Origin: Chromera velia
Lineage: Eukaryota > Sar > Chromeraceae
Reading direction: 5' to 3'
NCBI GenBank assembly: GCA_018398765.1
Contig: JAHBMJ010000998.1
Span: 1-30,553 of the forward strand
DNA: 30,553 nt
The position numbers were made by a program, and so were the translations under genes. This document shows, in pieces, positions 10,375 to 20,001 of the stretch. The notes beneath the pieces were generated by a model. That model did no database searches. It was not told the origin of the DNA and saw nothing but the letters and a program-made list of their open reading frames with translations. The first letter of the stretch is position 1. Each line of letters starts with the position of its first letter.

Positions 10375-10620
10375 CGTAGGGATGTAGGCCCTCAGCTAAT
10401 CGTAACTGGGATCAGCTCCTACATACAGATAAAGGTTCTGTCATGCATGGGTAGTTCTGCTATCTCTGTTCTATAAGACAAACAACGGATGTCTTCATAG
10501 AGACTGCATGCTGCACAATTAATTCCCGGCATGCATGCATGCATGCGCCCTACGTACATTATGCTTGCGTACTTCATTTCATCCTGACACAACTGCTTGT
10601 CAGACCTTCACAACGCTACG
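10375..10620 (-). repeat. 3' LTR of element A
   Basis: Direct repeat of 13118-13363 at about 95% identity; nine of the 13 differences are transitions. Contains a (GCAT)n block near 10530-10547 and ends with inverted CGTAG/CTACG. Confidence 0.9.
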
Positions 10621-10622
10621 TG

Positions 10623-10634
10623 CCCCCTCCCTCT
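10623..10634 (-). other. Polypurine tract of element A
   Basis: On the minus strand AGAGGGAGGGGG stands two bases before the 3' LTR. This is the place and composition expected for the plus-strand primer of an LTR retroelement. Confidence 0.75.
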
Positions 10635-11468
10635 AGAGTGGCATCCTGCCACTTTATCAGCATGGGGCAATTTGATCTCAAAAAGGCGTGGTCCATACAG
10701 AACGGTCTCAAATCTATGCAAGTCACCTCAAGTCATGTTCTCCTTCTTCCAGCCTTTGCTGCTGATTAGGCTTATGACGACTGATTGTAAAGCAAGCTCT
10801 CTTTTCTTACATGAAAAGCGGGATAAAGAATCGTTCACAGGATTTAAACTAATTTGAACCTGGAATGCAGCAGCACATGAGATGAACTGTTTCTCTGATT
10901 GGCTAATCCGTAGCCAATACAGCCACCTCTGCCTATTTCAACTCTTGCTCTCTCTTTTTCTGATCGATCTGAATGTCATGCCTTATTTCAGCCGTCATGC
11001 TGTGCAAACAGAGTCTTCCCTTTCTGGCCGTCACTCACTGTCAGCTCTTCTTCTCTTCCTCTCTTTGCTCTGTCTCCTTACTGCATGCCACCTGCTTCCG
11101 TCTCCTCCCTTCCTTCCTCACCCACACCGTGCCCCCTTCCTCCAACGCCGCGCCCCACGGCTGAGCAAAGGCATGCAACGATTGAAACGATCACCGAAAA
11201 AAAAAATTCCTGCCGAGCGCGGACAGATATTCCCTTATCAAACCAAACGATAACCACTGCGAGAATTCGATCCCCCAGGGTAGGCAAACAGGCCAAGACG
11301 ACTGTTCAAACGAAAAGAACGAATACAAATGGACGAGATTGGATAGTCGTGCAACAAGACTGAATAGAGAGAGACACACGCCATCTCCATACCTGCATGA
11401 TCACTTACTACGTTGCACCCCCATCAATTGTCTCTTCCCTGCACGATGCCTTCTGTTTACTCTCTTGC

Positions 11469-12917
11469 TCAGTAAATGGGCATTCCCATCGCATATCGTG
11501 CCCAAGATTCCTGGAAAAGTGCTTGGACAGACGGAGGCAATTCTTCCACTCTGTACCCCTCATGCTGTATGTTCGGTATATGCTCTTGATCGGATTGATG
11601 GATGCTGCTGATTCTCCTTGGCGGGGCAACGCTTCTCAGCAGAGGCGTGGAACTCTCAAGCCCCCTTGTTTCTCGCACACCTCCCATTTCGACACATCCA
11701 CGGAGGCGAATGGAGCCAAATCTATGAGGAGCGGTCTCCGAAGCTGGTAAAGGTTCTCTAAGGCGAGGCATTGACTGATTGCCAAAACCCTTCACCTCTG
11801 TCTACTCCTGTCGAATCGTTTTGATTTCAGCCCTCCGCGTCTCTTGCTTCTTCCACTTTTTTCGCGTCTCCTTCCTCTCTTTACGGCTTTGAAGGACAGC
11901 CGCTCTTCCCATCTCATCCTGCACTGTAGATCCCCTACGCAAACCCGTGCGCATGCAAACGCTCTCCCGCTGCGTCTGCACAACTACCTTCTGAGGGGAA
12001 CCACCAAAGGTCGTCTGGTGATCCCCCGTTCGAGTTTGTCTGATTGCATACAACTGTGTTTGGTGTTTAGCTTCTTTCTTTCTCTCCCTCTTCCTCTGCT
12101 GCTTTACGGTCCTCCTTTCGGCTCTTCCTGGTTTCTCTTGTGTTTGCAAAGTGGAGTGCAGAACACCAAGCAACATAGGAACTACCTCTTCGTTCTGTGA
12201 ATGTCCCCTGACTGGAGTAATCACAGGGGGAAAATCAGACGGACCTACAGACTGCATCTCCAGCTGCATCTCTCCACTTGTGGGATAGTGCATATTCACG
12301 TCCTCCTGGTCTGTCGGTCGACCAGTGTATGAAGACGGGTCTTCTGTCTCTCTCACTTCTCCTCTGCCATTCTGTGATGCTCCTACGAATGTTCTTGGAG
12401 GCAGAGCACGCAGACCACTCACTTCTGTCTCAACATACTCTTCCTGACTGGGTGGGGCATCAAGAACGGACGCCACAGGCCTCCACCCACTTCCTCTGCA
12501 CGGGCTCTTCTCTTTCTTTCCATCTGCCTGCGATGATGACAACGCGGACACACGATCTGCACTTTTGTTTTTCTTCCCCGAAGACGTTATCAACTTTGGT
12601 GCATCCTCTTCATTCGTCTTGCTTGATTGCTTGCGGGCCCAGGCTCTTCCTGTCATCCTTTTGCTTCTGCGAGTTTTCTTCTTTGTGATACCCTCTATAT
12701 TGGTGGAGGGCGGTGTTGTTGAAATGGAAAAGTTGGGCTTCTGCCGGGACTGCAGAGTCTCTAAGTTGCCCCCTGCAGTAATAAAGAGCTTCTCTGCAAG
12801 CTCTTTTCCTTCGTCGAGAAGAGATTGACCGTTCTTGTGCACTTCGAGAAAAGAGACATGCTTGAATTTCTCGAGTCTCTCGACAGCGAGAACGAACTCC
12901 CCAAAGCGATCAGGCAC
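11469..12917 (-). CDS. Element A protein (Gag-like candidate), one frame crossed by a UAG
   Basis: The frame opens after a UGA just upstream of 12917 (the first codon shown is GTG; no ATG is present at the position aligned to the element B start) and runs to UAG at 11802. It stays open for another 110 codons to UGA at 11469. The N-terminal 45 residues (VERLEKFKHVSFLEVHKN, then a helix and GG) are homologous to the start of the element B protein. A basic KKKTRRSKRMTGRA segment also matches B. The centre is Ser/Gln-rich, and a strongly basic helix (KERKETRKKWKKQETRR) precedes the UAG. Lack of pol motifs, basic composition and position after the primer site fit a Gag-like or nucleic-acid-binding protein, but no known Gag fold or zinc knuckle was seen. 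Confidence 0.7.
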
Positions 12918-13103
12918 CGATATCGAAACAAACTTTCAAGGGAAAAGAAAGACGTGGTTCTCTACTGATTACGGACTTCAAGATGTAGCTGCGTGCAGGC
13001 GACAAAAGTTAATCCGTAACTTTGCACTCGCACAGCAGAAGATGAACTGTTCACATGTTCAATCGATGAAACGAGAACACGCAAACCCACTGAGGCCGGT
13101 TCA

Positions 13104-13117
13104 GGCTCTCGCTACCA
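13104..13117 (-). other. Primer binding site of element A, initiator-Met tRNA type
   Basis: Directly after the 5' LTR the minus strand reads TGGTAGCGAGAGCC. It is complementary to a tRNA 3' end GGCTCTCGCTACCA, that is CCA plus A73 and U72. An acceptor stem starting with A1-U72 is the hallmark of eukaryotic initiator tRNA-Met. Fourteen bases adjacent to the LTR is a strong primer-site placement. Confidence 0.75.
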
Positions 13118-13363
13118 CGTAGGGATGTAGGCCCTCAGCTAGTCGTAACTAGGATCAGCTCCTACATACAGATAAAGGTTCTGTCATGCATAGGTAGTTT
13201 TGCTATCTCTGTTCTATAAGACAAACAACGGATGTCTTCATAGAGACTGCATGCTGCACAATTAATTCCCAGCATGCATGCATGCATGCGCCTTACGCAC
13301 ATTATGCGCACGTAGTTCATTTCATCCTGACATAACTGCTTGTCAAACCTTCACAACGCTACG
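13118..13363 (-). repeat. 5' LTR of element A
   Basis: Pairs with 10375-10620. Ends with CTACG, followed directly by the CTATA duplication at 13364-13368. The promoter of the element should lie here but no motif was assigned. Confidence 0.9.
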
Positions 13364-13368
13364 CTATA
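13364..13368. repeat. Target-site duplication of element A, right copy (CTATA)
   Basis: Matches 10370-10374 and abuts the right LTR. Confidence 0.8.
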
Positions 13369-14165
13369 CATCTGTTCACAGTCTTTTGTCGGTTTGTCTT
13401 CTGATAGAAGAATATTTTCTTCAAACTTATAAGGTTGTCAATCAAGCTGACAGAAGGGAAACTTAGGACGAGAGCGGTGTCTGGAGTGAGACGGAAAGCA
13501 GGGAAGAAATCCTTTCTTCTTTGGAAGAAAGTGATCGGTGAAGGGAAAAACGGAACGCGAGAAGGATTTGAGTGAAACCTTATTGGCGCCATGTAGGCCT
13601 GGAGAATCCTTCCAAATCGCTTTAATTACTGTCAGGCACTGTACCGTTCTATTACTTTGCCTTGTTGAGCACATATGCCCATATACATGCAGGAGGGCAG
13701 GAAAGCAGGAAAACAAAAACGGAAGAAATAAGCAATCTAGCTGACTGGTCTAGACTGGAGCTGCTAGACACGCTAAAGCAGATCAACTACACCACAAGAC
13801 TTCACCCCAATATAGAGGCAAGCTGTTTAGTACTAGGGGAGCAGAATTGTACCAGTTTGACTATCAGTACTGCTCTACACAACAAGGTAGATAGGAAGGG
13901 ACGAGAGGATGAAATGACCCTTCTCTGTATATTGGTATGCTTTTTGAGCATTCTAAGCACAATTTCAGGATTTTGAGAGTGGCCCTAGAAAGTTTTGGCC
14001 CAAATTCTTGCACTAACGTACTCAGCGGCCTCTGAGGACCAATTTGGTACCTTTCTGGGCCCTGGATGCTGCCAGAATCGCACAGACCGGCTTAACCAGC
14101 TCAAAAATTTGAGACCTTTCTAATTGGTTCATGCACATCTGTATAACCACCTTCCACATTGCGTA
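13369..14165. other. Interval with one weak candidate ORF
   Basis: A + strand frame at 13662-13976 (104 codons) has a polar, protein-like middle (EEISNLADWSRLELLDTLKQ) and could be an exon following the CAG at 13690. It also contains repeated CTAG words that favour accidental open frames, and no family is recognised. The rest shows nothing identifiable. Confidence 0.3.
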
Positions 14166-14590
14166 AGTGGGGTGCTTTTTGCCTCCCTAAAGCGGCGCAT
14201 TTCCGTAAAAAACTCGTTCTCATAATTGGTAAGGAGTTGGAAGCTGAAACTTTGTGTAAGAAGACGTTGTAACGATAGAAAAAGAACTATAAAACAGATT
14301 TTTTATATTATTTCTAGAAATATAGGTGGCCATACAAATTTTTTGATTTTTGAGCCATTTTTTAACGGTTCCTAATAGTAAAAAAAACGGTATGAAACTC
14401 ATAAAATTTGTATAGCAGCCTATGTTTCTAGAAATGATATAAAAAATATGTTCTATAGTTCTTTTTTTATCGTTATAACGTCTTCTTCCATAAAGTTTCG
14501 GCTTCTAACTCTTTACCAATTATGAGAACGAGTTTTTTACGGAAAAGCGCCGGTCTCCTATATAGAAGGGGGGGCAAAAAGCACCCCACT
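14166..14590. mobile_element. Foldback element FB2 (425 bp)
   Basis: It begins AGTGGGGTGCTTTTTGCC and ends with the inverted GGCAAAAAGCACCCCACT. The arms are about 190 bp with a loop of roughly 40-60 bp around 14350-14390. Arms share long blocks such as CCGTAAAAAACTCGTTCTCA and TTTCTAGAAA, with many single-base differences and a small indel near the right end. There is no ORF, so it is non-autonomous. The sequence is unrelated to FB1. Confidence 0.85.
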
Positions 14591-14988
14591 CACCCCCGGC
14601 ATGCGTTTTTTACATAAAAATTTTAAGTAAAAAACATATGAAATAATGTAAAATATATTAGGAAATAGTAAAAGAAATGACTAGGAAAATATAGACCTAG
14701 AGGCTAAAGATATATATTGAGTAAAAAAAAAGTTCTTGTCAAGTATGAGGTCACATGAGAGAGAGAGCTAGTAGCAAGAACAGTAACCAGGACAGAAGGA
14801 AGAGATGAAAGACGTATAGGCCAGACACTAGGAATAAACTTTAAGTCAATGCCCCCCCTTGTAAACAACTGTAAGTATTTTAAAAAAACTCGTTGGGGTT
14901 TTAGAAGCTCAAAGCCGGTCTTAAATTGTTTGAGCCTCTTTTAGTTTTTGCAGGGGGGGGATTTTTATAAATAAATTTTATTCAAGGG
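14591..14988. other. AT-rich spacer between foldback elements
   Basis: A/T runs and CTAG words; no ORF, no RNA gene recognised. A G8 run (about 14953-14960) lies shortly before the left arm of FB3. Confidence 0.5.
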
Positions 14989-15110
14989 TTTCCTAATGAA
15001 TTGGGAGTTGAAATGGGCGTCGAATTGGTAGTGCTACCAATTTTTTACTGCCAGTAACTCCTAATTTTGAAAAATTGGTACCTAGTCTAGTGAAAGAAGT
15101 ACATGGAGTT

Positions 15111-15470
15111 TGAAGCTAAAAATTAGCCTAAAATTTTGTGTATGGGCTAGACAAGGGCTCACTAGTCTCTAGCCGCAGTCATTAGACTCCATTACTAGGA
15201 ACAAATTCTATGAACACTTGGAATCACCTAAAAATTGGAAGTTACCATTTTTTTTGTAGGATTTTCTTAAAAATTAGTAGTTAGTCTTAGAAAAAAATTG
15301 GTAACTCCCAATTTTTAGGTGACCTCTAGGAGGCTAGAGTTTCTGTCTTCACGTTGCTTTTAAGTGCTCATAAAATTTGTTCCTAGTAATGAATTAGAGT
15401 CTAATGACTACAGCTAGAGACTAGTGAGCCCCTGTCTAGCCCATACACAAAATTTTAGCTTGAAACTTTT
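15111..15470. repeat. Inner inverted repeat (hairpin) in FB3
   Basis: The left arm (15111 to about 15245) and right arm (about 15295-15470) share AAAATTTTGTGTATGGGCTA, GCTCACTAGTCTCTAG and ATTACTAGGAACAAATT in inverted order, with a small insertion in the right arm. The right arm runs directly into the RT frame, so the first codons of that frame are repeat-derived. Confidence 0.8.
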
Positions 15471-16203
15471 AACATACGGCCGGTTCCAGAATATATGGGC
15501 ACTTTCTTTTGACAAAATTTTAGATTTTGTGAAATTGGACTTTGCGACCTGCTTTGTGGCTGTTGGGAATCGTCATGTGTGGCAGCGGCAGAGGTTTGCA
15601 CAAGGCTCTCCTCTGTCGCCGGCCCTTGCAAATGGAAGTGCGGCTTTGGTCGAACGTGATTGGGCTACAGCCCGGGGGATTAACTCCTTATCGGGCAGTA
15701 AGCGTGTGGTGCAAAGATGGATAGATGATCGGCTCCTGGTTGCTCGCCTTCCTTTTGCTTTAGAAAAAGATCACATATATGCAAGTCTTCACAGGGAGGA
15801 TTTTTATGTTGTTGAATATGTGCTTGAGGAGCAAAATTCGGACACTTTTCTGCAGTTTGAGCTTCGTCCATGCGACTGCTGTACCCGCTTGTTTTTGTTG
15901 CCGAAGGACCCCAATCGCTGTCGTGTGTCTTTGCTAGCTAGTAGAATGAAAGCTCCTCTTCCTTTTCCTTGCTACGCTTATGCGCGATCAGCTGTTCCTG
16001 CACATCGTCTTCTTGACACTTTGCATTCTCATATTTTGCGTGCGTTTCTTTTTTCATTATATCCTGATTCTTTGTTTGTTGCAGTTTTATGTGGTGTGTG
16101 GAAAGAATTGCAGGAGTGCGGTTTTCTTTTGTGTGACATCCGTCGCATCACTTTTGGTTTGCTTTTAGCAGCCGGTCTTGGTCACCTTCGCGATCGGCTT
16201 TGA
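15424..16203 (+). CDS. Reverse-transcriptase fragment (RT motifs B and C), 5'-truncated
   Basis: The frame ends at UGA 16201-16203. The first 15-20 codons belong to the inverted repeat; recognisable protein starts near 15500. AQGSPLSPALANGSAALVE is RT motif B and RWIDDRLLV the catalytic motif C with two Asp. The upstream motif A region is missing or unrecognisable, so the enzyme is incomplete. The PLSPALAN form recalls Penelope-like and related RTs more than the LINE in this window, but no GIY-YIG nuclease is seen and the clade is unsettled. After the UGA, the frame one base back (16200-16634) continues LKENLSFIAALRAAA, which may be the same protein after a frameshift. No UAR codons occur within the frame. 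Confidence 0.65.
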   Translation: MSPCLAHTQNFSLKLLTYGRFQNIWALSFDKILDFVKLDFATCFVAVGNRHVWQRQRFAQGSPLSPALANGSAALVERDWATARGINSLSGSKRVVQRWIDDRLLVARLPFALEKDHIYASLHREDFYVVEYVLEEQNSDTFLQFELRPCDCCTRLFLLPKDPNRCRVSLLASRMKAPLPFPCYAYARSAVPAHRLLDTLHSHILRAFLFSLYPDSLFVAVLCGVWKELQECGFLLCDIRRITFGLLLAAGLGHLRDRL

Positions 16204-16713
16204 AGGAGAATTTGAGTTTTATAGCTGCACTTAGGGCGGCTGCAATTTTATATCGGTTGGCGCATGGTGAAGGGCAGGCGCGCGCCATGCACCTCTGTTT
16301 TGCTTTCGTCCACGGCGTGCCATGCATTTGTTTTTGTGGCATTGGCATGCATTTGTGTGAGTTAGCATGCATAGGCCATCCGAGATTAATGTGCACTTTG
16401 CCTATGATTTCGACAATTCGCATGCAGGCCCTTTGGATCGAAACCGCTCGATCTTCTCATTTCCTGCAGAGGATGTTGAAAGCTGACACTCCGCAAATGT
16501 CTGACAGGGTGCATGGAAGTCAGAAAATACAGTTGATCAATGCAATTTCATGTACTTTTTTTACTAGACTAGGTACCAATTTTTTAAAATTGGGAGTTAC
16601 TGGCGGTAAAAAATTGGTAGTACTACCAATTTGACACCTAATTCAACTCCCAATTCATTAGGGTTTTTTCAATTTTTTTTTTAAGGTTTTTTTTTTTTAA
16701 ATGGCCTATACGC

Positions 16714-17056
16714 CTAGAATCCTGGATCTTAGGATTTTAGAAATGAATGCCAGGATTTTACGGGATTTTACGGGATTATATCTTTCCTGTAAAATCCTGT
16801 AAAATCCCGTGTAATCCTGTAAAATCCCGTAAAATCCCGTATAATCCCATAAAATCCTAGGAAGAGGCTAGAATTTTAGCTTTCTTCCAGGATTTTAGGT
16901 TCTAAAATCCTAGGTGTAGGGATTATATTTTTAGCGTTAAGAGTCCGGCAGAATCCTTGGGAAAATCCGCCAAAATCCGCTAAAATCCTGGCCAAAATCC
17001 CGTAAAATCCGCTAAAATCCTGGGTTAAAACCCTGCAAAATCCTCGCTACCTGCAG
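16714..17056. mobile_element. Second, left-truncated copy of the FB1 foldback family
   Basis: 16780-17056 matches the right arm of FB1 (2670-2916) almost base for base, including the end GCTACCTGCAG. To its left, 16714-16780 matches only the inner part of the FB1 left arm. The outer left arm and the unrelated centre are missing. It abuts the right arm of FB3, so one element may have cut or replaced the other. Confidence 0.85.
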
Positions 17057-17640
17057 GGTATGTTTTAAGTTCTTTCAGTTTAGTTTTTTTAAATTATACT
17101 TTAGTTAGTCAAACAATACAGAGAAAATGATGTCTTAGAAAATTTATGTAGACTAGACTTTTTGTATGTATATGCTTACCATTTATTTAGGGAATAAACA
17201 CTTCTTAGCTTTTATAGTGTACTACTAGTTGCTGCCCCATTTAATCTCTCACAAAAGGTACTAGGGGTAATTTATACATAATAATATTTTAAAAATTCAG
17301 AATTCTGTATTAACTTATCAATATGTTCACTTAACTTAATATTAAGGGTTAAGGGAATATTAGGATCAAGTAAACCTATCAATAAATTATAATCACCCCT
17401 AATGACCCTATAAATTTTAAAGTAAACTAGGATATAATGTCTTATTAATAAATTCTGACTAATACATTTAGTAAATTACAGGGACATTGTAATTTAATCT
17501 AATAAATATAGCTTATACAACCAATTTTATGAGTCAATTAAATTTATAAACAACAGTAAACAGCTTGAAGTCCGCTTTTCCATAACTATGTAAACAACGC
17601 TACATACGGTTAGAGAAGACAAGGTATACAATATAACACT
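17057..17640. other. AT-rich non-coding interval
   Basis: Strongly AT-rich with TTAATA/TAAATT words and no long open frame on either strand. No RNA gene recognised. Confidence 0.5.
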
Positions 17641-18338
17641 AGAAGTGATCCCATTACTGTTGGAACACGAAGACTCACGAAGTATACCCCCTTACCGCAG
17701 ATCAAGCGGCACCAACGGCGGCAAAGGGCAGAACATGAAGACTTACAGAGCATACCCACTTAGCAGAGACACACAGTAGTGCCAGCTTCATGAGCGAGAC
17801 GCTAAGCACGGACCAGCCTCCTTTCCTCTCATCAGCTCTTGTCTGCTTTCATCTCTTTTTCTCACTTTTCTCTTAAGAGCGTGTCTCCTTTCTTCTTCTC
17901 GCTGTTCTCTTACGACACGCTCCCCAGGCACTCAGACTCAAGAGTGGCGTTATCTAAGCCCCTCGCTTCTGACTCCTGTGCCTCGGCTCTTGTTCTCTGT
18001 CCTACACAGGCGCAAAGAACCAATCAATACAGCTGCAGCCCTCTTCACGCCTCCACTCAGTCTGCTGCTGCGTGACCGCCCATGCAACTTCAACCTCGAA
18101 GGACGATGAAATCGCAGGCTTCTGTTCTATTCCATCGAATACAATCGGGTACCGCCAGCCGCACAGTGTCACGCTGCCGCCCGACACCGAAGAGGCAACA
18201 GGCAACAGGCGACAGGCTGCGCGCGCGCCTGCGCGAACGTCAGGGGAGCGATAGTGCTCTGCTCTTCTGCCTCTTCGCAGGATCGCACGGACCCGGCGCC
18301 ACGCATGCATTCTTTTCCTTGTCTTTCATCGACTGCAC
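17641..18338. other. Interval without a supported gene
   Basis: At 17660-17775 two diverged copies of a roughly 60-bp unit (GAACAC/TGAAGACT...AGTATACCC) follow each other. From 17820 the sequence is pyrimidine-rich with short frames on both strands (for example 17839-18075 + and 18002-18310 -), none with a recognisable domain. The GC content rises between 18120 and 18310. Confidence 0.4.
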
Positions 18339-18386
18339 AATTAATTAGCTTTTTCACGGGGCGCCCCGTGAAAAAGCTAATTAATT
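18339..18386. repeat. 48-bp perfect palindrome
   Basis: Left half AATTAATTAGCTTTTTCACG GGGC, right half its exact inverse, centred between 18362 and 18363 on GGCGCC with no loop. A perfect 24-bp arm without spacer is far beyond chance. It could extrude a cruciform, be a foldback remnant, or be a dimeric binding site. Confidence 0.9.
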
Positions 18387-18742
18387 CGACAGCTCGACGA
18401 CACTGCCATGCACTGCGCGCACTCAGTTGGTCATGCAAAGTCAGGAAAGAAGAAGAAGAGGCCTCCAGTTGGAAAAGAAGACTCATTCATCGACCCAGGC
18501 CTCGTGAGAAGTGAGGGAGACGCAGAGAGGGAGGAATTGAAGGAAAGCAGGAAGAAAGGGAGACAGAAGGGAATCAAAGAAGAATAGGAGAAAAATCGTG
18601 AACCTCGCCTCGTTAGACTGTCTGTCTCATCCAGTTTTGTGCCCTCCATCGTACGCGAAAAGTAGTCGAACCTCGTGGCTGCATGAGGTCGCTCGCCACC
18701 TTGCCTTCCTTACACTCAACTTCTCTTTCCTTCTTCGCCTGT

Positions 18743-18932
18743 ACCACCACCTTCAACTACACCACATCAAACAAGCCCCTACCCCATGCACACAAACACA
18801 CATAAGACCACACTGAACAGAGGACACTCCTCGGGCACCCTTTCACACCAAAGCACACACCACCACCTTCAACTACACCACATCAAACAAGCCCCTACCC
18901 CATGCACACAAACACACATAAGACGACACTGA
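18743..18932. repeat. Direct duplication of a 74-bp unit
   Basis: 18743-18816 and 18859-18932 differ at a single base and are separated by 42 bp; the unit is rich in ACAC words. The near identity implies a recent duplication. It lies downstream of the minus-strand gene at 19090-19731. Confidence 0.9.
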
Positions 18933-19089
18933 TAAAGCGGTTCAGCCAGCGACAGCGGCACAGATGCTACCACTCACTGCGCGCGCTCACAGCCACGCTG
19001 TCATACACTGCGCGCACTCATCCCCACGCAGCCGATGCACGGGCCACGAGAAAGTGCCTTCCAGACCCATCACATGCCTCTCAGAAATC

Positions 19090-19731
19090 TCAGCATTGGA
19101 AGAGATCGATCTCAAGGAGTCCACTGCTAGCGACGTATTCGAAGCAGTACTGTTTGCCACCCTCGTGGCAGTTTTTGTGGGGCGAGGCGTACTTGTTGAG
19201 GAGGTACTTCTTCCAGGTGAACCCGCCGGTGAGATCACCATCAAATTCAACCACGAGTTTGGGCGATTTGTTCTCGTTGCAGTGGTCGTATCTGTGATAG
19301 TGTCCCACCAACCAGCCTTCGTTGACCCTGTCGGATCGCCAGGGTCCATTCCCCCACTTGTACTTGTAGTTGACGTTCAGGCGGACGTTATTGTTGATGC
19401 AGGCGAGAGCGTACCAGTTGCACGATGCCGCCTCTAGGGTGCCATTCAGTGCGATTTCGCTCCTCTCCCTCTCGGTTAGAGAGGAAAGCCGTTCGGCTTC
19501 TTCTGGACTCTCGCGCAAAATGTCTGCCGCGAAGTCCGTGAACCACTCATCCCCGACGCTCTCGTCTGGATAGGCTGTCTCGGTGCCGGTGTTGTCCACT
19601 AAGCCGATGTGAGGACCCTCGGGGGCAGCTTCTGCAGCTTCCTGCAGCTTTCGCAGGTGCGAGACCCCAGGTGCGCAGAGGGCTGCAGTCGCGAGAAGGG
19701 TAACGACGAGCGCGGATCCAGAGAGTCGCAT
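19090..19731 (-). CDS. Predicted secreted protein, 213 aa, function unknown
   Basis: ATG at 19731, stop UGA at 19090, with another UGA two codons later. Residues 1-22 form a signal peptide (basic MRLS, hydrophobic core ALVVTLLATAALC, small residues before the likely cut). An acidic stretch of about 85 residues follows, then a Cys/Trp/Tyr-rich C-terminal domain from about residue 102 (SCNWYALACINNNVRLNVNY, GWLVGHYHRYDHC) with six cysteines that could form disulfides. The pattern of a Cys-Asn start, alternating beta strands and an EGW turn weakly recalls DUF1036-type domains, but I would not assign it. Codon use is even, GC is higher than in flanking DNA, and there are no internal stops: it looks like a genuine single-exon host gene. 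Confidence 0.75.
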   Translation of the reverse strand: MRLSGSALVVTLLATAALCAPGVSHLRKLQEAAEAAPEGPHIGLVDNTGTETAYPDESVGDEWFTDFAADILRESPEEAERLSSLTERERSEIALNGTLEAASCNWYALACINNNVRLNVNYKYKWGNGPWRSDRVNEGWLVGHYHRYDHCNENKSPKLVVEFDGDLTGGFTWKKYLLNKYASPHKNCHEGGKQYCFEYVASSGLLEIDLFQC

Positions 19732-19897
19732 GATGACACACTTGCTGCACTTGCTGAGACACGGAAGCGATGAGAAATCCTTCCTGGAACACAGCCTTCG
19801 GGTGACTGAGAGCGGCGTTTCGTTGTCGGTTTCGTTTTCTCAGAAAAAATCTGCAGGTTAGAGATCTGTGCGGTCTGCGTATGGTCTGCGTTGACGT

Positions 19898-19911
19898 ATT
19901 AATATATTAAT
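19898..19911 (-). promoter_or_regulatory. Possible TATA-like element upstream of the secreted-protein gene
   Basis: The palindrome ATTAATATATTAAT stands alone in GC-rich DNA about 170 bases upstream of the ATG. A core promoter role is inferred from position and composition only. Confidence 0.25.
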
Positions 19912-20001
19912 TATCGTGGATGTCATCGAGCGCTCTAGCTAGCTGCGCGCGATGGCGGGGGTCCGCAAATCGCACGCATCCATCTGACGCACTCCGTGCG
20001 A

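Larger units (their letters stand above)
10375..13363 (-). mobile_element. LTR-type element A (2989 bp), non-autonomous, minus strand
   Basis: 246-bp direct repeats with 13 differences and no gaps bound the element, inside a 5-bp duplication CTATA. The LTR ends are short inverted repeats CGTAG/CTACG, not the usual TG/CA. On the minus strand the right LTR is the 5' LTR. It is followed at once by a TGG-starting primer site (13117-13104), and the left (3') LTR is preceded by a polypurine tract (10634-10623). The only ORF is at 12917-11469; no protease, RT, RNase H or integrase motif is visible. The LTR divergence of about 5% suggests an insertion that is not very recent. Element B is a relative. 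Confidence 0.88.
14989..16665. mobile_element. Foldback-bounded element FB3 enclosing a reverse-transcriptase fragment
   Basis: Arms of about 117 bp (14989-15105 and 16548-16665) are inverted copies sharing TGAATTGGGAGTTGAA, AATTGGTAGT and GGTACCTAGTCTAGT, at an estimated 85% identity. Inside lie a second hairpin (15111-15470) and a + strand reading frame with RT motifs (15424-16203). No target duplication was assigned. It may be one composite element, or nested insertions in which RT DNA was captured between foldback arms. Confidence 0.65.

Noticed and set aside
10530..10547. GCATGCATGCAT run as a regulatory site
   Set aside because: Present in both LTRs as simple repeat; no basis for a function.
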